Positions 33,537 through 43,111 of a DNA stretch of 64,000 nucleotides are shown in pieces. The stretch comes from Flavobacterium pisciphilum (GTDB taxonomy: Bacteria > Bacteroidota > Bacteroidia > Flavobacteriales > Flavobacteriaceae), in contig NZ_JAJJMO010000001.1 in the NCBI RefSeq assembly GCF_020905345.1, positions 1,550,001 through 1,614,000 on the forward strand. Reading direction: 5' to 3'. The notes beneath the pieces were generated by a model. It saw only the letters and a program-made list of their open reading frames with translations. It was not told where the DNA came from and did no database searches. The position numbers and the translations under genes were made by a program. The first letter of the stretch is position 1, and each line of letters begins with the position of its first letter.

Positions 33537-36524
33537 ATGAAAAAAGCCTTATTATTGCTCTTTTTGAGCACTATTTTAACAAAAATACACGCCCAAGATT
33601 ATTTCCCCAATAATGAGAGTATTCACAGTAAAAACAATAATTATACGGTTTTTACCAATGCAACTATTTATGTTACCCCAACACAAAAAATAGAAAAAGG
33701 TACTTTACTCATTCAAGATGGAAAAGTAATAGGTGCCGGAAATAATATCGCTATTCCCAAAAACAGCGTTACAATTAATCTAGAAGGAAAAACAATTTAT
33801 CCTTCGTTCATAGATATTTATACTTCGTTTGGAGTAGAAAAACCAAAAGGTAATTCTGGAGGACGTAACCCTTTATATGACACCAAAAGAGTTGGATATT
33901 ATTGGAATGAGAGTATTCGCTCAGAAGTAAATGCATACGAAAGCTTTAAATATGACCAACCTAAAGCCGAAGAACTACTAAAAGCAGGTTTTGGAGTAGT
34001 TGGAACTCACATTCCTGATGGAGTGGCTCGTGGAACTGGTGTTTTAATAGCATTAAATAATAATGAAAGTAGTACCCGCATACTATCTAATAAAGCAACC
34101 AATCATTTTGGATTTACACGAAGTGTAACAACTAATCAAGCGTACCCAAGTTCTTTAATGGGAACTATGGCATTGCTTCGCCAAATGTATTTGGATTTAG
34201 ATTGGTATAAAAAAGGCAATTCGACTACCAAAGACCTATCATTAGAAGCCTTAGCCAGTAATGATAAATTAACACAAATATTTACTACAGAAGATAAATT
34301 GAACAGCTTAAGAGCTGCCAAAATAGCCAAAGAGTTTGGATTAAATTATGTGTTAAAAGGATCAGGAAATGAGTTTGAAAGAATTGAAGAAATCAAGAAA
34401 ACAAATTCACAATTTATTATTCCAATAAATTTCCCAGAAGCATACGATGTTTCAAATCCATATCAATCAAATCAATTAGAATTAGCCGACTTGCGCTTTT
34501 GGAATCAAGCTCCAACAAATCTAAAAGTTCTTTCTGACAACGGAGTTGTTTTTGCTTTGACAACTGATAAATTGAAGAAAACGGAAGATTTTAAAACTAA
34601 TTTGATAAAAGCAATTAAGTACGGTTTTGATAAAACAAAAGCCTTAGAAGCCTTAACAACTATCCCTGCTGCTATATTAGGTAGAAGCAATGAAATAGGA
34701 AGTTTAAAAAATGGCAGCTATGCAAATTTTGTAATTACTTCTGGAGAAATATTTGATGAGAAAACCGTTTTATATGAAAACTGGGTTCAGGGAAGTAGAT
34801 ATGTAGTTACTGATGTTAATACAAAAGACATTCGTGGTAATTATGATTTAACAATCGATGCTACAACTTATAAATGGAAAATCGACGGTACAATTAATGC
34901 TCAAAAATCGGAGGTAACAACTGCTGACTCTAAAAAGGCTGAAGCTACATTTTCTGTTTCAAACAATTGGGTTTCCTTATTAATTAGATCTAAAGATTCT
35001 ACTAAAGCTGATTACACACGATTAACTGGACTTATAGAAGACACTCAAAAACTTTCTGGAAAAGCCATTTTACCTAATGGAAATGAAACGCAGTGGACAG
35101 CAATAAAAACGGCTCCATTTACAACTGAGAAAGATTCTGCTAAAACAGAAAAACTAAATCCAATAATGCCAGTTACTTTCCCAAACATTGCTTTTGGTAA
35201 CTCAAAAAAATTAACTGCACAGACTATATTATTTAAAAACGCCACTGTTTGGACTAACGAAAAAGAAGGAATCCTAGAAGAGACTGATGTCTTAATCAAA
35301 AATGGAAAAATAGCTGCTATAGGAAAAAATTTATCCGATGCATCAGCAACTGTTATTGATGCAAAAGGCAAACACATCACTAGTGGTATTATTGATGAAC
35401 ATTCGCACATTGCAATATCAAATGGTGTAAATGAAATGGGACACAACTCTACTGCAGAAGTAACTATTGAAGATGTTGTAAACTCTGAAGACATTAATAT
35501 TTATAGAGATTTGGCAGGTGGAGTTACAATCTCACAATTATTACATGGATCTGCCAATCCAATTGGTGGCCGCTCAGCAATTGTAAAATGGAAATGGGGA
35601 CAGCCTGCAGATGAAATGTTATACAAAAATCAACCTAAATTTATCAAATTTGCCTTGGGTGAAAACGTAAAACAATCTAATTGGGGAATCACAAATCCTA
35701 CTCGTTTTCCACAAACAAGAATGGGTGTTGAACAAGTTTTTACCGATTATTTCCAACGTGCAAAAGAATATGATGCTTCTTGGAAAAAATACAATTCAGG
35801 TTCTAAGAAAGGAAAAGCTCCTAGAGTTGATCTAGAATTACAAACCATTGCCGAAATCTTAAACAAAGAGCGTTTTATTACTTGTCACTCTTATATAGAA
35901 TCGGAGATTTTAATGTTAATGAACGTTACTGAAAAATTTAATTTTAAAGTAAACACTTTTACTCATATTCTTGAAGGGTACAAAGTAGCTGATAAAATGA
36001 AAGAACACGGAGTGGGCGCTTCAACTTTCTCTGATTGGTGGGCATACAAATTTGAAGTTAACGATGCAATCCCTTTTAATGGTCCAATTATGCACAATGA
36101 AGGAATTGTAGTTGCCTATAACTCAGATGATGCTGAAATGTCTAGAAGATTAAATCAAGAGGCTGCCAAAGCTGTAAAATATGGTAATATATCTGAAGAA
36201 GAAGCATGGAAATTTGTTACGCTCAATCCAGCAAAATTATTACACATCGATGATAAAGTGGGTAGTTTAAAAATAGGAAAAGATGCTGATGTTGTATTAT
36301 GGAGCACTAATCCGTTATCTATTTATGCTAAAGCAGAAAAAACAATTATTGAGGGTGTAGTATATTATGATATTCTAAAAGAAACGGAACAAGAGCTAGC
36401 CATAACGAAAGAAAGAAGCGATCTGATAGGGCAATTGCTACAAGAAAAAAACAAAGGAGCAAGTACTCAACAACCAAAAAAGAAAGAGAAAAAAGAATAT
36501 CACTGTGATACTTTAGAACAATAA
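33537..36524 (+). CDS. Large exported two-domain amidohydrolase
   Basis: 995 residues with a signal peptide (MKKALLLLFLSTILTKIHAQ). Two amidohydrolase units are fused. The N-terminal one (about 35-430) has lost the metal motif: where PGFIDxHxH is expected it reads PSFIDIYTSFG. The C-terminal one (about 560-970) is complete: His622 and His624 (DEHSHI), His784 (CHSY), His810 (THILEG) and Asp864 (NSDD). It probably cleaves a cyclic amide or dipeptide outside the cytoplasm. A related gene, itself without metal ligands, follows after 35 bp. Confidence 0.85.
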   Translation: MKKALLLLFLSTILTKIHAQDYFPNNESIHSKNNNYTVFTNATIYVTPTQKIEKGTLLIQDGKVIGAGNNIAIPKNSVTINLEGKTIYPSFIDIYTSFGVEKPKGNSGGRNPLYDTKRVGYYWNESIRSEVNAYESFKYDQPKAEELLKAGFGVVGTHIPDGVARGTGVLIALNNNESSTRILSNKATNHFGFTRSVTTNQAYPSSLMGTMALLRQMYLDLDWYKKGNSTTKDLSLEALASNDKLTQIFTTEDKLNSLRAAKIAKEFGLNYVLKGSGNEFERIEEIKKTNSQFIIPINFPEAYDVSNPYQSNQLELADLRFWNQAPTNLKVLSDNGVVFALTTDKLKKTEDFKTNLIKAIKYGFDKTKALEALTTIPAAILGRSNEIGSLKNGSYANFVITSGEIFDEKTVLYENWVQGSRYVVTDVNTKDIRGNYDLTIDATTYKWKIDGTINAQKSEVTTADSKKAEATFSVSNNWVSLLIRSKDSTKADYTRLTGLIEDTQKLSGKAILPNGNETQWTAIKTAPFTTEKDSAKTEKLNPIMPVTFPNIAFGNSKKLTAQTILFKNATVWTNEKEGILEETDVLIKNGKIAAIGKNLSDASATVIDAKGKHITSGIIDEHSHIAISNGVNEMGHNSTAEVTIEDVVNSEDINIYRDLAGGVTISQLLHGSANPIGGRSAIVKWKWGQPADEMLYKNQPKFIKFALGENVKQSNWGITNPTRFPQTRMGVEQVFTDYFQRAKEYDASWKKYNSGSKKGKAPRVDLELQTIAEILNKERFITCHSYIESEILMLMNVTEKFNFKVNTFTHILEGYKVADKMKEHGVGASTFSDWWAYKFEVNDAIPFNGPIMHNEGIVVAYNSDDAEMSRRLNQEAAKAVKYGNISEEEAWKFVTLNPAKLLHIDDKVGSLKIGKDADVVLWSTNPLSIYAKAEKTIIEGVVYYDILKETEQELAITKERSDLIGQLLQEKNKGASTQQPKKKEKKEYHCDTLEQ

Positions 36525-36559
36525 AATCAAAAGATTCACAAATAGAAAAACAGAGAACT

Positions 36560-37867
36560 ATGATAAGTAAAAACATATATATTTTACTATTGGCATTTTG
36601 CATGCCAATAGTTATAATAGCGCAGCAAACTCCTGCTCCAAAACAAACAAAATCAGTTTTAATCCTAAATGCTACTGCGCATCTAGGCAATGGAACAGTG
36701 ATAGAGAATAGTGCTATCGGATTTAAAGATGGAAAAATAACATTGGTAGCAGATTCTAAAACAATCAGACTGGCAGCTAATGCATATGATACCACAATTG
36801 ACGCTAGTGGAAAACATGTGTATCCAGGATTTATTGCTCCAAATTCAACATTAGGACTTGTAGAAATTGATGCTGTAAAATCATCTAATGATGATGAAGA
36901 AATTGGAAGTTTCAATCCTAACGTGAGAAGTGTTATTGCCTATAATTCTGAGTCTAAAGTAATAGAAACTGTTCGTCCTAACGGAATTTTAATCGCTCAG
37001 GTTACTCCTCGTGGCGGAAGAATTTCTGGTACCTCATCTATAGTACAATTAGATGCATGGAGTTGGCAAGACGCTATACTAAAAGAAAACGACGGAATTC
37101 ATCTTAATTTCCCTCCTAGCTTTAAAAAAAGTGGCTCTTGGTTTGAGCCTGGTCCTATTGAAGCCAACAAAGATTATGTACCCCAAATTGAAGAAATCAA
37201 TGCTTTTTTAATTAACTCTAAAGCTTATTTAGGTGCTGAACCTAAAGAAAGGAACTTGATTTTTGAATCAATGAAAGGTCTTTTTGATGGAACTCAAACA
37301 TTGTTTATTCATGCCAATGGAGAAAAACAAATCATTGATGCTATAAAATTAACTCGTGATAATAAAATACAAAAAGTAGTTATTGTTGGTGGTTATGAAG
37401 CATACAAAACTGCCGATTTATTACAAAAAAACAATATCGGAGTATTACTAAGACGTGTTCACGATATGCCACAAAGCGATGATCAAGATGTTAACCTACC
37501 GTATAAAATGGCTAAAATATTAACCGATAAAGGTATTTTGGTTGGTTTAGAAAATAGTGGTGACAACGAGCGAATGAATACTCGAAACTTAGCATTCTTA
37601 GCAGGTACATGTGCTGCTTATGGCTTAGATAGAGAACAAGCATTACAATTAATAACATCTAATACTGCTAAACTATTAAATATAGATGAACTTTGCGGAA
37701 CATTAGAAACTGGAAAAGATGCTACTCTATTTATCTCTGAAGGGGATGCATTAGATATGAAAACTAATAAACTAACCAATGCTTTTATACAAGGAAGAAT
37801 GATTAGCCTAGAAACGCATCAAACTAAACTATATAAGAAATATAAAGAAAAATACAATCAGAAGTAA
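36560..37867 (+). CDS. Amidohydrolase-like protein lacking metal ligands
   Basis: 435 residues with a signal peptide (ISKNIYILLLAFCMPIVIIA). The strand pattern and C-terminal end (LNIDELCGTLETGKDATLFI) are those of amidohydrolases. The HxH site is absent (YPGFIAPNSTLGLVEIDAVK), no later metal-binding histidines are evident, and the usual Asp lies in a changed context (LENSGDNERM). It is thus probably catalytically dead, and may pair with the active protein encoded just upstream as a structural partner. A strong terminator follows. Confidence 0.8.
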   Translation: MISKNIYILLLAFCMPIVIIAQQTPAPKQTKSVLILNATAHLGNGTVIENSAIGFKDGKITLVADSKTIRLAANAYDTTIDASGKHVYPGFIAPNSTLGLVEIDAVKSSNDDEEIGSFNPNVRSVIAYNSESKVIETVRPNGILIAQVTPRGGRISGTSSIVQLDAWSWQDAILKENDGIHLNFPPSFKKSGSWFEPGPIEANKDYVPQIEEINAFLINSKAYLGAEPKERNLIFESMKGLFDGTQTLFIHANGEKQIIDAIKLTRDNKIQKVVIVGGYEAYKTADLLQKNNIGVLLRRVHDMPQSDDQDVNLPYKMAKILTDKGILVGLENSGDNERMNTRNLAFLAGTCAAYGLDREQALQLITSNTAKLLNIDELCGTLETGKDATLFISEGDALDMKTNKLTNAFIQGRMISLETHQTKLYKKYKEKYNQK

Positions 37868-38183
37868 AACGCTACTGATATATTACGATCAAGTAAAAGG
37901 TCCTAAACGAATTGTTCGTTTAGGACCTTTTCATTTAGAATACTTAAATCTTACGGTTGTAAAGTAGTAAAACTGACAATTTTAATTAAAATCCAAACAA
38001 CAAACCACTTCTTAAATAAAACTCGTATCAAAAAAATCTCAATTTTAAAACAAATTTTAACCAATACCCTAAAAATAATAGGGGTCAAAATGAAAATTTA
38101 ATAAAAATAAAGCACTAATCGTCATTTTTAAAAGGGGTGTTAAATCATTTTATACTTTTATCAAAATTTAAAACCAACTAACC
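37868..38183. other. Intergenic region before amtB
   Basis: After the terminator the 250 bp are AT-rich with no ORF. A near -7 box (TACTTTTA) lies about 25 nt before the amtB ATG. No nitrogen-control site could be recognised. Confidence 0.4.
37895..37933 (+). terminator. Strong terminator of the amidohydrolase operon
   Basis: AAAAGGTCCTAAACGAA (37895-37911) pairs over 17 bp with 37915-37931 around a 3-nt loop. Confidence 0.92.
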
Positions 38184-39500
38184 ATGCGAAAAATTATTTT
38201 AAGTGTGATTCTTATCACAATTTTGGTATTAACCTTTCTATCTAATTTTATCTTAACCGAAAATCCTGTTCCATCTGAAGCTGTTAAATTTGACACTGGA
38301 GATACTGCTTGGATGATTGTTGCAACTGCATTTGTATTGCTAATGACTCCTGGATTAGGATTCTTTTACGGAGGTATGGTAGGCAAAAAAAATGTAATCA
38401 GCACCATGCTTCAAAGCTTTATGGCAATGGTAATCGTAACAATTTTATGGGTAGTTATAGCTTTCGGACTAGCATTTGGTCCATCTATAAAAGGTATTAT
38501 AGGCAACCCAACTTCTAATTTATTTTTTCAAGGTGTAGGAACGAATACTGCATGGGGCCTTGCTCCTACTATCCCGTTTATGTTATTTGCATTGTTTCAG
38601 GCTAAATTTGCTATTATAACTCCTGCTTTAATAACTGGTGCATTTGCAGAGCGTGTCCGTTTTTGGGCCTATTTATTATTCATGGTTTTATTTATATTAA
38701 TCATATACGCTCCTTTGGCACATATGACTTGGCATCCAGAAGGTATTTTCTTTAAAATGGGAGTTCTTGATTTTGCTGGTGGAACAGTTGTTCATATGAG
38801 TGCTGGTTGGGCTGCATTAGCAGGAGCAATCTTTTTAGGAAAAAGAAAAGTTCAAAAAGTAAATCCTGCTCGTATTACTTATGTTTTATTAGGAACTGCT
38901 CTATTATGGTTCGGATGGTTTGGATTCAATGCAGGTTCTGCATTAGGTGCCAATGGTTTAGCAGTTCAAGCATTAGGAACAACCACAGTTGCTGCCGCAG
39001 CTGCTTCAATGGCATGGGTATTCCTTGATAAGATATTAGGTCACAAATTATCTGCACTCGGAGCTTGTATTGGAGCCGTTGTAGGTCTTGTCGCTATCAC
39101 TCCTGCTGCTGGTTTCGTAAGTATCTCTCATGCAATCTTTATCGGAGCTTTTGCTGCTATTGTAAGTAACCTTGTAGTTAGTAAATTCCCTAAAGGAAAA
39201 ATCGATGATGCCTTAGATGTTTTTGCTTGCCACGGTGTAGGTGGCATGGTAGGAATGTTGTTAACTGGGGTCTTTGCTTCTAAAGCGATTAATCCTGCTG
39301 TTGGAGACAATCAAGGGCTTGTTTTTGGAACTTCGACATTATTTACAAATCAACTAATAGCAATGGTTATCGTGTCTATTTTTGCTTTTGTAGGTTCTTA
39401 TATTCTTTTTATTATTGTAAATAAAATTACCCCTCTAAGAGTAACAGAAGAAAAAGAAGAATTAGGCTTGGATATTTCTCAACATGGAGAATTCTTGTAG
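38184..39500 (+). CDS. amtB: Ammonium transporter (Amt family)
   Basis: 438 residues with eleven or twelve hydrophobic segments. The Amt signature GGTVVHMSAGWAALAGAI provides the first pore histidine, His204; the second is His350 (FACHGVGGMVG). Together they form the twin-His pore that deprotonates ammonium. The N-terminus has an extra hydrophobic helix, as in many Amt proteins. No PII (glnK) gene is adjacent, unlike the usual arrangement, so post-translational control would depend on a PII gene elsewhere. Own terminator. Confidence 0.94.
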   Translation: MRKIILSVILITILVLTFLSNFILTENPVPSEAVKFDTGDTAWMIVATAFVLLMTPGLGFFYGGMVGKKNVISTMLQSFMAMVIVTILWVVIAFGLAFGPSIKGIIGNPTSNLFFQGVGTNTAWGLAPTIPFMLFALFQAKFAIITPALITGAFAERVRFWAYLLFMVLFILIIYAPLAHMTWHPEGIFFKMGVLDFAGGTVVHMSAGWAALAGAIFLGKRKVQKVNPARITYVLLGTALLWFGWFGFNAGSALGANGLAVQALGTTTVAAAAASMAWVFLDKILGHKLSALGACIGAVVGLVAITPAAGFVSISHAIFIGAFAAIVSNLVVSKFPKGKIDDALDVFACHGVGGMVGMLLTGVFASKAINPAVGDNQGLVFGTSTLFTNQLIAMVIVSIFAFVGSYILFIIVNKITPLRVTEEKEELGLDISQHGEFL

Positions 39501-39525
39501 AAAGCAATCACAACCTAACACAAAT

Positions 39526-39564
39526 AAAAAAGCACTCTAAGTATAAACTCAGAGTGCTTTTTGT
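39526..39564. terminator. Terminator of amtB
   Basis: AAAAAGCACTCT pairs with AGAGTGCTTTTT (39527-39562). T's on both strands let it serve the convergent dsbD gene too. Confidence 0.85.
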
Positions 39565-39639
39565 TTGAATTAACTTCAACCATTTATTTTTTACTTGATA
39601 CTTAAATCATATAATCTAAAAATCAACAAACTTCATTAA

Positions 39640-41730
39640 TTATTTAAAATTTGAAATTCCTTCTTTTAACCAACTCAAATATTCGTCTGTACCAACGTAA
39701 CTGATTGTAGGTTTAGATTTATTTAAATTATTACCTTCTAAATCAGTTAAAACATACAGCGGTTGTGTATTGGTTTTATACTTAGAAATCATAAAATCTG
39801 TCCATTTATCTCCAACAGTAATGATTTTATCTCCTGATTTCGTAACATATTGCTCATCAACTGGCAACTCTCTTTTATCATCAACATATAAAGAAATAAG
39901 AACGATATCATTTTTCAATATTGGCAATATTTTTTCATCCGACCAAACATTGTTTTCCATCTTTCTACAGTTCACACAAGCATAACCTGTAAAATCTAAC
40001 ATTATAGGCTTCTTAATTGATTTAGCAAAAGCTACTCCATCTTCATAATCATGAAAAACCATAATTCCGTGTGGTCCTAATTCTGCTCCATCAGGTAATC
40101 CTTTTTCTAATCCAGCATTTGAATTACTTGATCCCCCTACTCCAAACGGGCTTTCACTATATAATGGTGGTGGTGGAAAAGCACTAATTATTTTTAATGG
40201 AGCTCCCCAAAGTCCTGGAATTAAATACACAGTAAATACTAAAGTAAGTAATCCTAAATACAATCTACCAACCGAAATATGCGACAGAGGACTATCGTGT
40301 GGCAATGTAATTTTGCCGAATAAATATAATGTTAGTGCTCCAAAAATTGCAATCCAAATGGCAATGAAAACTTCTCTTTCTAATAAATGCAATTGTAGAA
40401 CCAAATCAGCATTTGATAAAAACTTGAATGCTAAAGCCAATTCAAGGAATCCTAAAACAACTTTTACTGTATTTAACCATCCTCCCGATTTTGGTAATGA
40501 ATTTAGCCATCCTGGGAACATTGCAAATAACATAAATGGTAATGCTAAAGCCAATGAGAAACCAAACATTCCAATAATTGGCCCAATAATACCATTTGTT
40601 GCTGCTTCAAACAAAAGTGTTCCAACAATTGGACCTGTGCAAGAAAATGATACAATAGCTAAAGCCAAGGCCATAAACAAAATCCCAATGATTCCACCTC
40701 TATCAGCTTGTTGGTCTACTTTATTTGCCCATGAATTTGGCAACATAATTTCAAAAGCCCCCAAGAATGATGATGCAAAAACCACTAATAAAATAAAAAA
40801 CAGAATGTTAAACCAAACATTAGTTGCCAATGAATTCAAAGCATCAGCTCCAAAAATCCAAGACACTAAAAAGCCTAGTAAAACATAAATTACTATAATC
40901 GAAATACCATAAATGATCGCATTTCTAATTCCTGCTGCTTTAGTTTTACTTTGTTTTGTAAAAAAACTAACCGTCATAGGAATCATAGGAAACACACATG
41001 GAGTAAGTAAAGCTGCAAAACCAGACAAAAATGCAATGAAGAAAATAGACCATAAACTTCTTTGTGGAGCTGGATCTGGCATATCCTTAACTGGCATATC
41101 TGCATCAGCATTATCTTTTGCTACATCAGCAACTACAGTCCCAGCCGTAGCTTTTGCAGTATCAACAACCACCCCATCTTTTGGAGTTTCTTCCGCTTTT
41201 ACTTCATCTATTTTAGCAACTGGTGCTGTTGCATCCATCTTGAATGAAGCTGGAATTGCAATAGAGAATTTTTTATTTAAATTGATACATACCTCTTTAC
41301 AAATCTGAAAATCAAATTCGACTTCAATTGTTTTTATATCTGGATTTGTAATTGTTATTTCTTGTTCTATATGGGCTTTCCCTTCAAAGAAAGTCTCATT
41401 AACACCAAATATATCATTAAATGCTGTTCTGGTTTTTCCTTCTTTGGCCTTCCCAACCAAATTATAATTTCCTTTTTGGTTTTTAAAAGAAATCTCTAAT
41501 GGTAGTGGTCCTCCATCTGGGGTAAATTGAGAGTATATATGCCAATCTTTCTCAATAGCTCCATCAAAAATTAATACAAAATTATTTCCTGATTTCTTTT
41601 CAATTTTAGAAGTCCATTTTACTGGTTCTAATATTTGTGCATTCCCTTTTGCAAAAGCAAAAAAGAAAAACAACAAAAACACGATCGAATTATTCCAAAA
41701 TTGTTTTGATAGTAGAGAGGTTGATTTCAT
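39640..41730 (-). CDS. dsbD: Thiol:disulfide interchange protein DsbD family
   Basis: 696 residues. After a signal peptide comes a DsbD-alpha-like periplasmic domain (FQICKEVCINLNKKF near 142-156, supplying a Cys pair). Eight membrane helices follow, with FAALLTPCVFPMIPM and ALAIVSFSCTGPIVG carrying the two membrane cysteines. A C-terminal thioredoxin-like domain has Cys585-Val-Asn-Cys588 (GYACVNCRKM). It carries electrons from cytoplasmic thioredoxin to periplasmic thiols. It is last in the pabB-tilS-dsbD row: its ATG overlaps the tilS stop codon by one base (TAATG), so the two are translationally coupled. Confidence 0.9.
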   Translation of the reverse strand: MKSTSLLSKQFWNNSIVFLLFFFFAFAKGNAQILEPVKWTSKIEKKSGNNFVLIFDGAIEKDWHIYSQFTPDGGPLPLEISFKNQKGNYNLVGKAKEGKTRTAFNDIFGVNETFFEGKAHIEQEITITNPDIKTIEVEFDFQICKEVCINLNKKFSIAIPASFKMDATAPVAKIDEVKAEETPKDGVVVDTAKATAGTVVADVAKDNADADMPVKDMPDPAPQRSLWSIFFIAFLSGFAALLTPCVFPMIPMTVSFFTKQSKTKAAGIRNAIIYGISIIVIYVLLGFLVSWIFGADALNSLATNVWFNILFFILLVVFASSFLGAFEIMLPNSWANKVDQQADRGGIIGILFMALALAIVSFSCTGPIVGTLLFEAATNGIIGPIIGMFGFSLALALPFMLFAMFPGWLNSLPKSGGWLNTVKVVLGFLELALAFKFLSNADLVLQLHLLEREVFIAIWIAIFGALTLYLFGKITLPHDSPLSHISVGRLYLGLLTLVFTVYLIPGLWGAPLKIISAFPPPPLYSESPFGVGGSSNSNAGLEKGLPDGAELGPHGIMVFHDYEDGVAFAKSIKKPIMLDFTGYACVNCRKMENNVWSDEKILPILKNDIVLISLYVDDKRELPVDEQYVTKSGDKIITVGDKWTDFMISKYKTNTQPLYVLTDLEGNNLNKSKPTISYVGTDEYLSWLKEGISNFK

Positions 41731-43037
41731 TATTGTAATTCTATTTTTAGTATCTTGTTTGTAGTATTTTCTATTTTAAAACGCTCATCTTGTCTGATTC
41801 CTACAACCCAAACAATTTGATTTTCCGAACACAAAATCCATGTGTTTTCTTTTTCAATCAACGATAATTTTTCATCTTTAAAAAGCTTACTTACTTTTTT
41901 AGATTTTCCATTCATTCCAAACGGATAAAAAACATCGCCTTCTTTCCATTTTCGTAAAAGCAAAGGAAACCGGATTTTTTCGGAATCCACAAATATAGCT
42001 TTATTTGAATCTATTGTTATGTGACCTACGTTACAGAGTTTTAATTTTAAGGGAAAATTAACTTCTTTATCGTTAATCTCTATGTAAAATTCTTCTTCTT
42101 TTATTTCAGGAATTGGGCTTAAAATTAATGTTGTTCTGTCTTTTATTAATCTGAATTCTGGCGAAAAAACTTGCTTACCCGACTGACTTTCAACCAATTC
42201 ATAAATATCATCCCAAGCCGAAAATTCATATTCCTTTAGCCATTGATACAGATACGACTTATAATTTGCTAATCGTTTTAATTGATTCAAATCAAAGTGA
42301 ATTTCATCATCAATTTCTTTAGCAACTTGCTGATATATCATAATCGAAGCATCTTCGACCATAATTTGTGCTTCTTGTAGAAACTCTTGAGTCTTCTGAA
42401 AGGCAGTTAAAAAATTAGGATTTATTTCCTTTAAAATTGGAACTAAATCATGACGAATTTTATTTCGTAAATATTTATTTGAAGCATTACTACTATCCTC
42501 ACGCCATTCAATGCTATTATCCTCAGCATATTGTTTTATTTCTTCTCTCGAAAACAGTAAAAGTGGGCGAATAAGAGTATCGTTTTGCTCTGGAATTCCA
42601 AGTAGTCCTTCTAAACCTGTTCCTCGGCTCAAATTAATTATAAATGTTTCTAGGTTATCATCTGCATGATGTGCCGTTAAAATATAGTCATACCCTTTAG
42701 TCTCCAAAAGTTCATAAAACCAATTGTATCGTAATTCTCGCGCTGCAACCTGCGTTGAAAGCTTATAATCTTTAGCAAAAGCCTCGGTATCGAATTGTGT
42801 AACAAAAAAGGGGCATTTTAAAGTATCCGCAGCGGTGCTAACAAAATCTTGATCACCAAAACTTTCCAATCCTCGCAACTGAAAATTACAATGTGCTATC
42901 GCAAAATCATAATCAAGTTGAGCAAATAAATGTGCCATAACCATACTATCCAGACCACCGCTTGTAGCTAGTAGTAATTTCTTTTTTTCTAAAAAAGGAA
43001 ATGTTTGAGTAACATGATTTTTAAATTTTTGAAGCAT
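41730..43037 (-). CDS. tilS: tRNA(Ile)-lysidine synthase
   Basis: 435 residues. The PP-loop ATPase signature SGGLDSMVMAHLF is near residue 25, followed by ILTAHHADDNLETFIINLSR and GLLGIPEQNDTLIRPLL. The C-terminal substrate-binding domain ends with RKWKEGDVFYPFGMNGKSKK. TilS modifies cytidine 34 of the isoleucine CAU tRNA to lysidine, which is essential for reading AUA codons. It lies 75 bp after pabB and is coupled to dsbD. Confidence 0.94.
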   Translation of the reverse strand: MLQKFKNHVTQTFPFLEKKKLLLATSGGLDSMVMAHLFAQLDYDFAIAHCNFQLRGLESFGDQDFVSTAADTLKCPFFVTQFDTEAFAKDYKLSTQVAARELRYNWFYELLETKGYDYILTAHHADDNLETFIINLSRGTGLEGLLGIPEQNDTLIRPLLLFSREEIKQYAEDNSIEWREDSSNASNKYLRNKIRHDLVPILKEINPNFLTAFQKTQEFLQEAQIMVEDASIMIYQQVAKEIDDEIHFDLNQLKRLANYKSYLYQWLKEYEFSAWDDIYELVESQSGKQVFSPEFRLIKDRTTLILSPIPEIKEEEFYIEINDKEVNFPLKLKLCNVGHITIDSNKAIFVDSEKIRFPLLLRKWKEGDVFYPFGMNGKSKKVSKLFKDEKLSLIEKENTWILCSENQIVWVVGIRQDERFKIENTTNKILKIELQ

Positions 43038-43111
43038 ATCTTAATTTACGTCTTTTATTGAAATTTGGTTTTACAAATCGACTGGTTAAAAATACAAAAT
43101 AGATTTGTTAA

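Noticed and set aside
36346..36915. 189-codon minus-strand ORF
   Set aside because: Antisense of the ends of the two amidohydrolase genes and the gap between them, with no family resemblance.
40313..41308. Long plus-strand ORFs opposite dsbD
   Set aside because: Shadows of a well-defined membrane protein gene; composition follows the antisense of hydrophobic codons.
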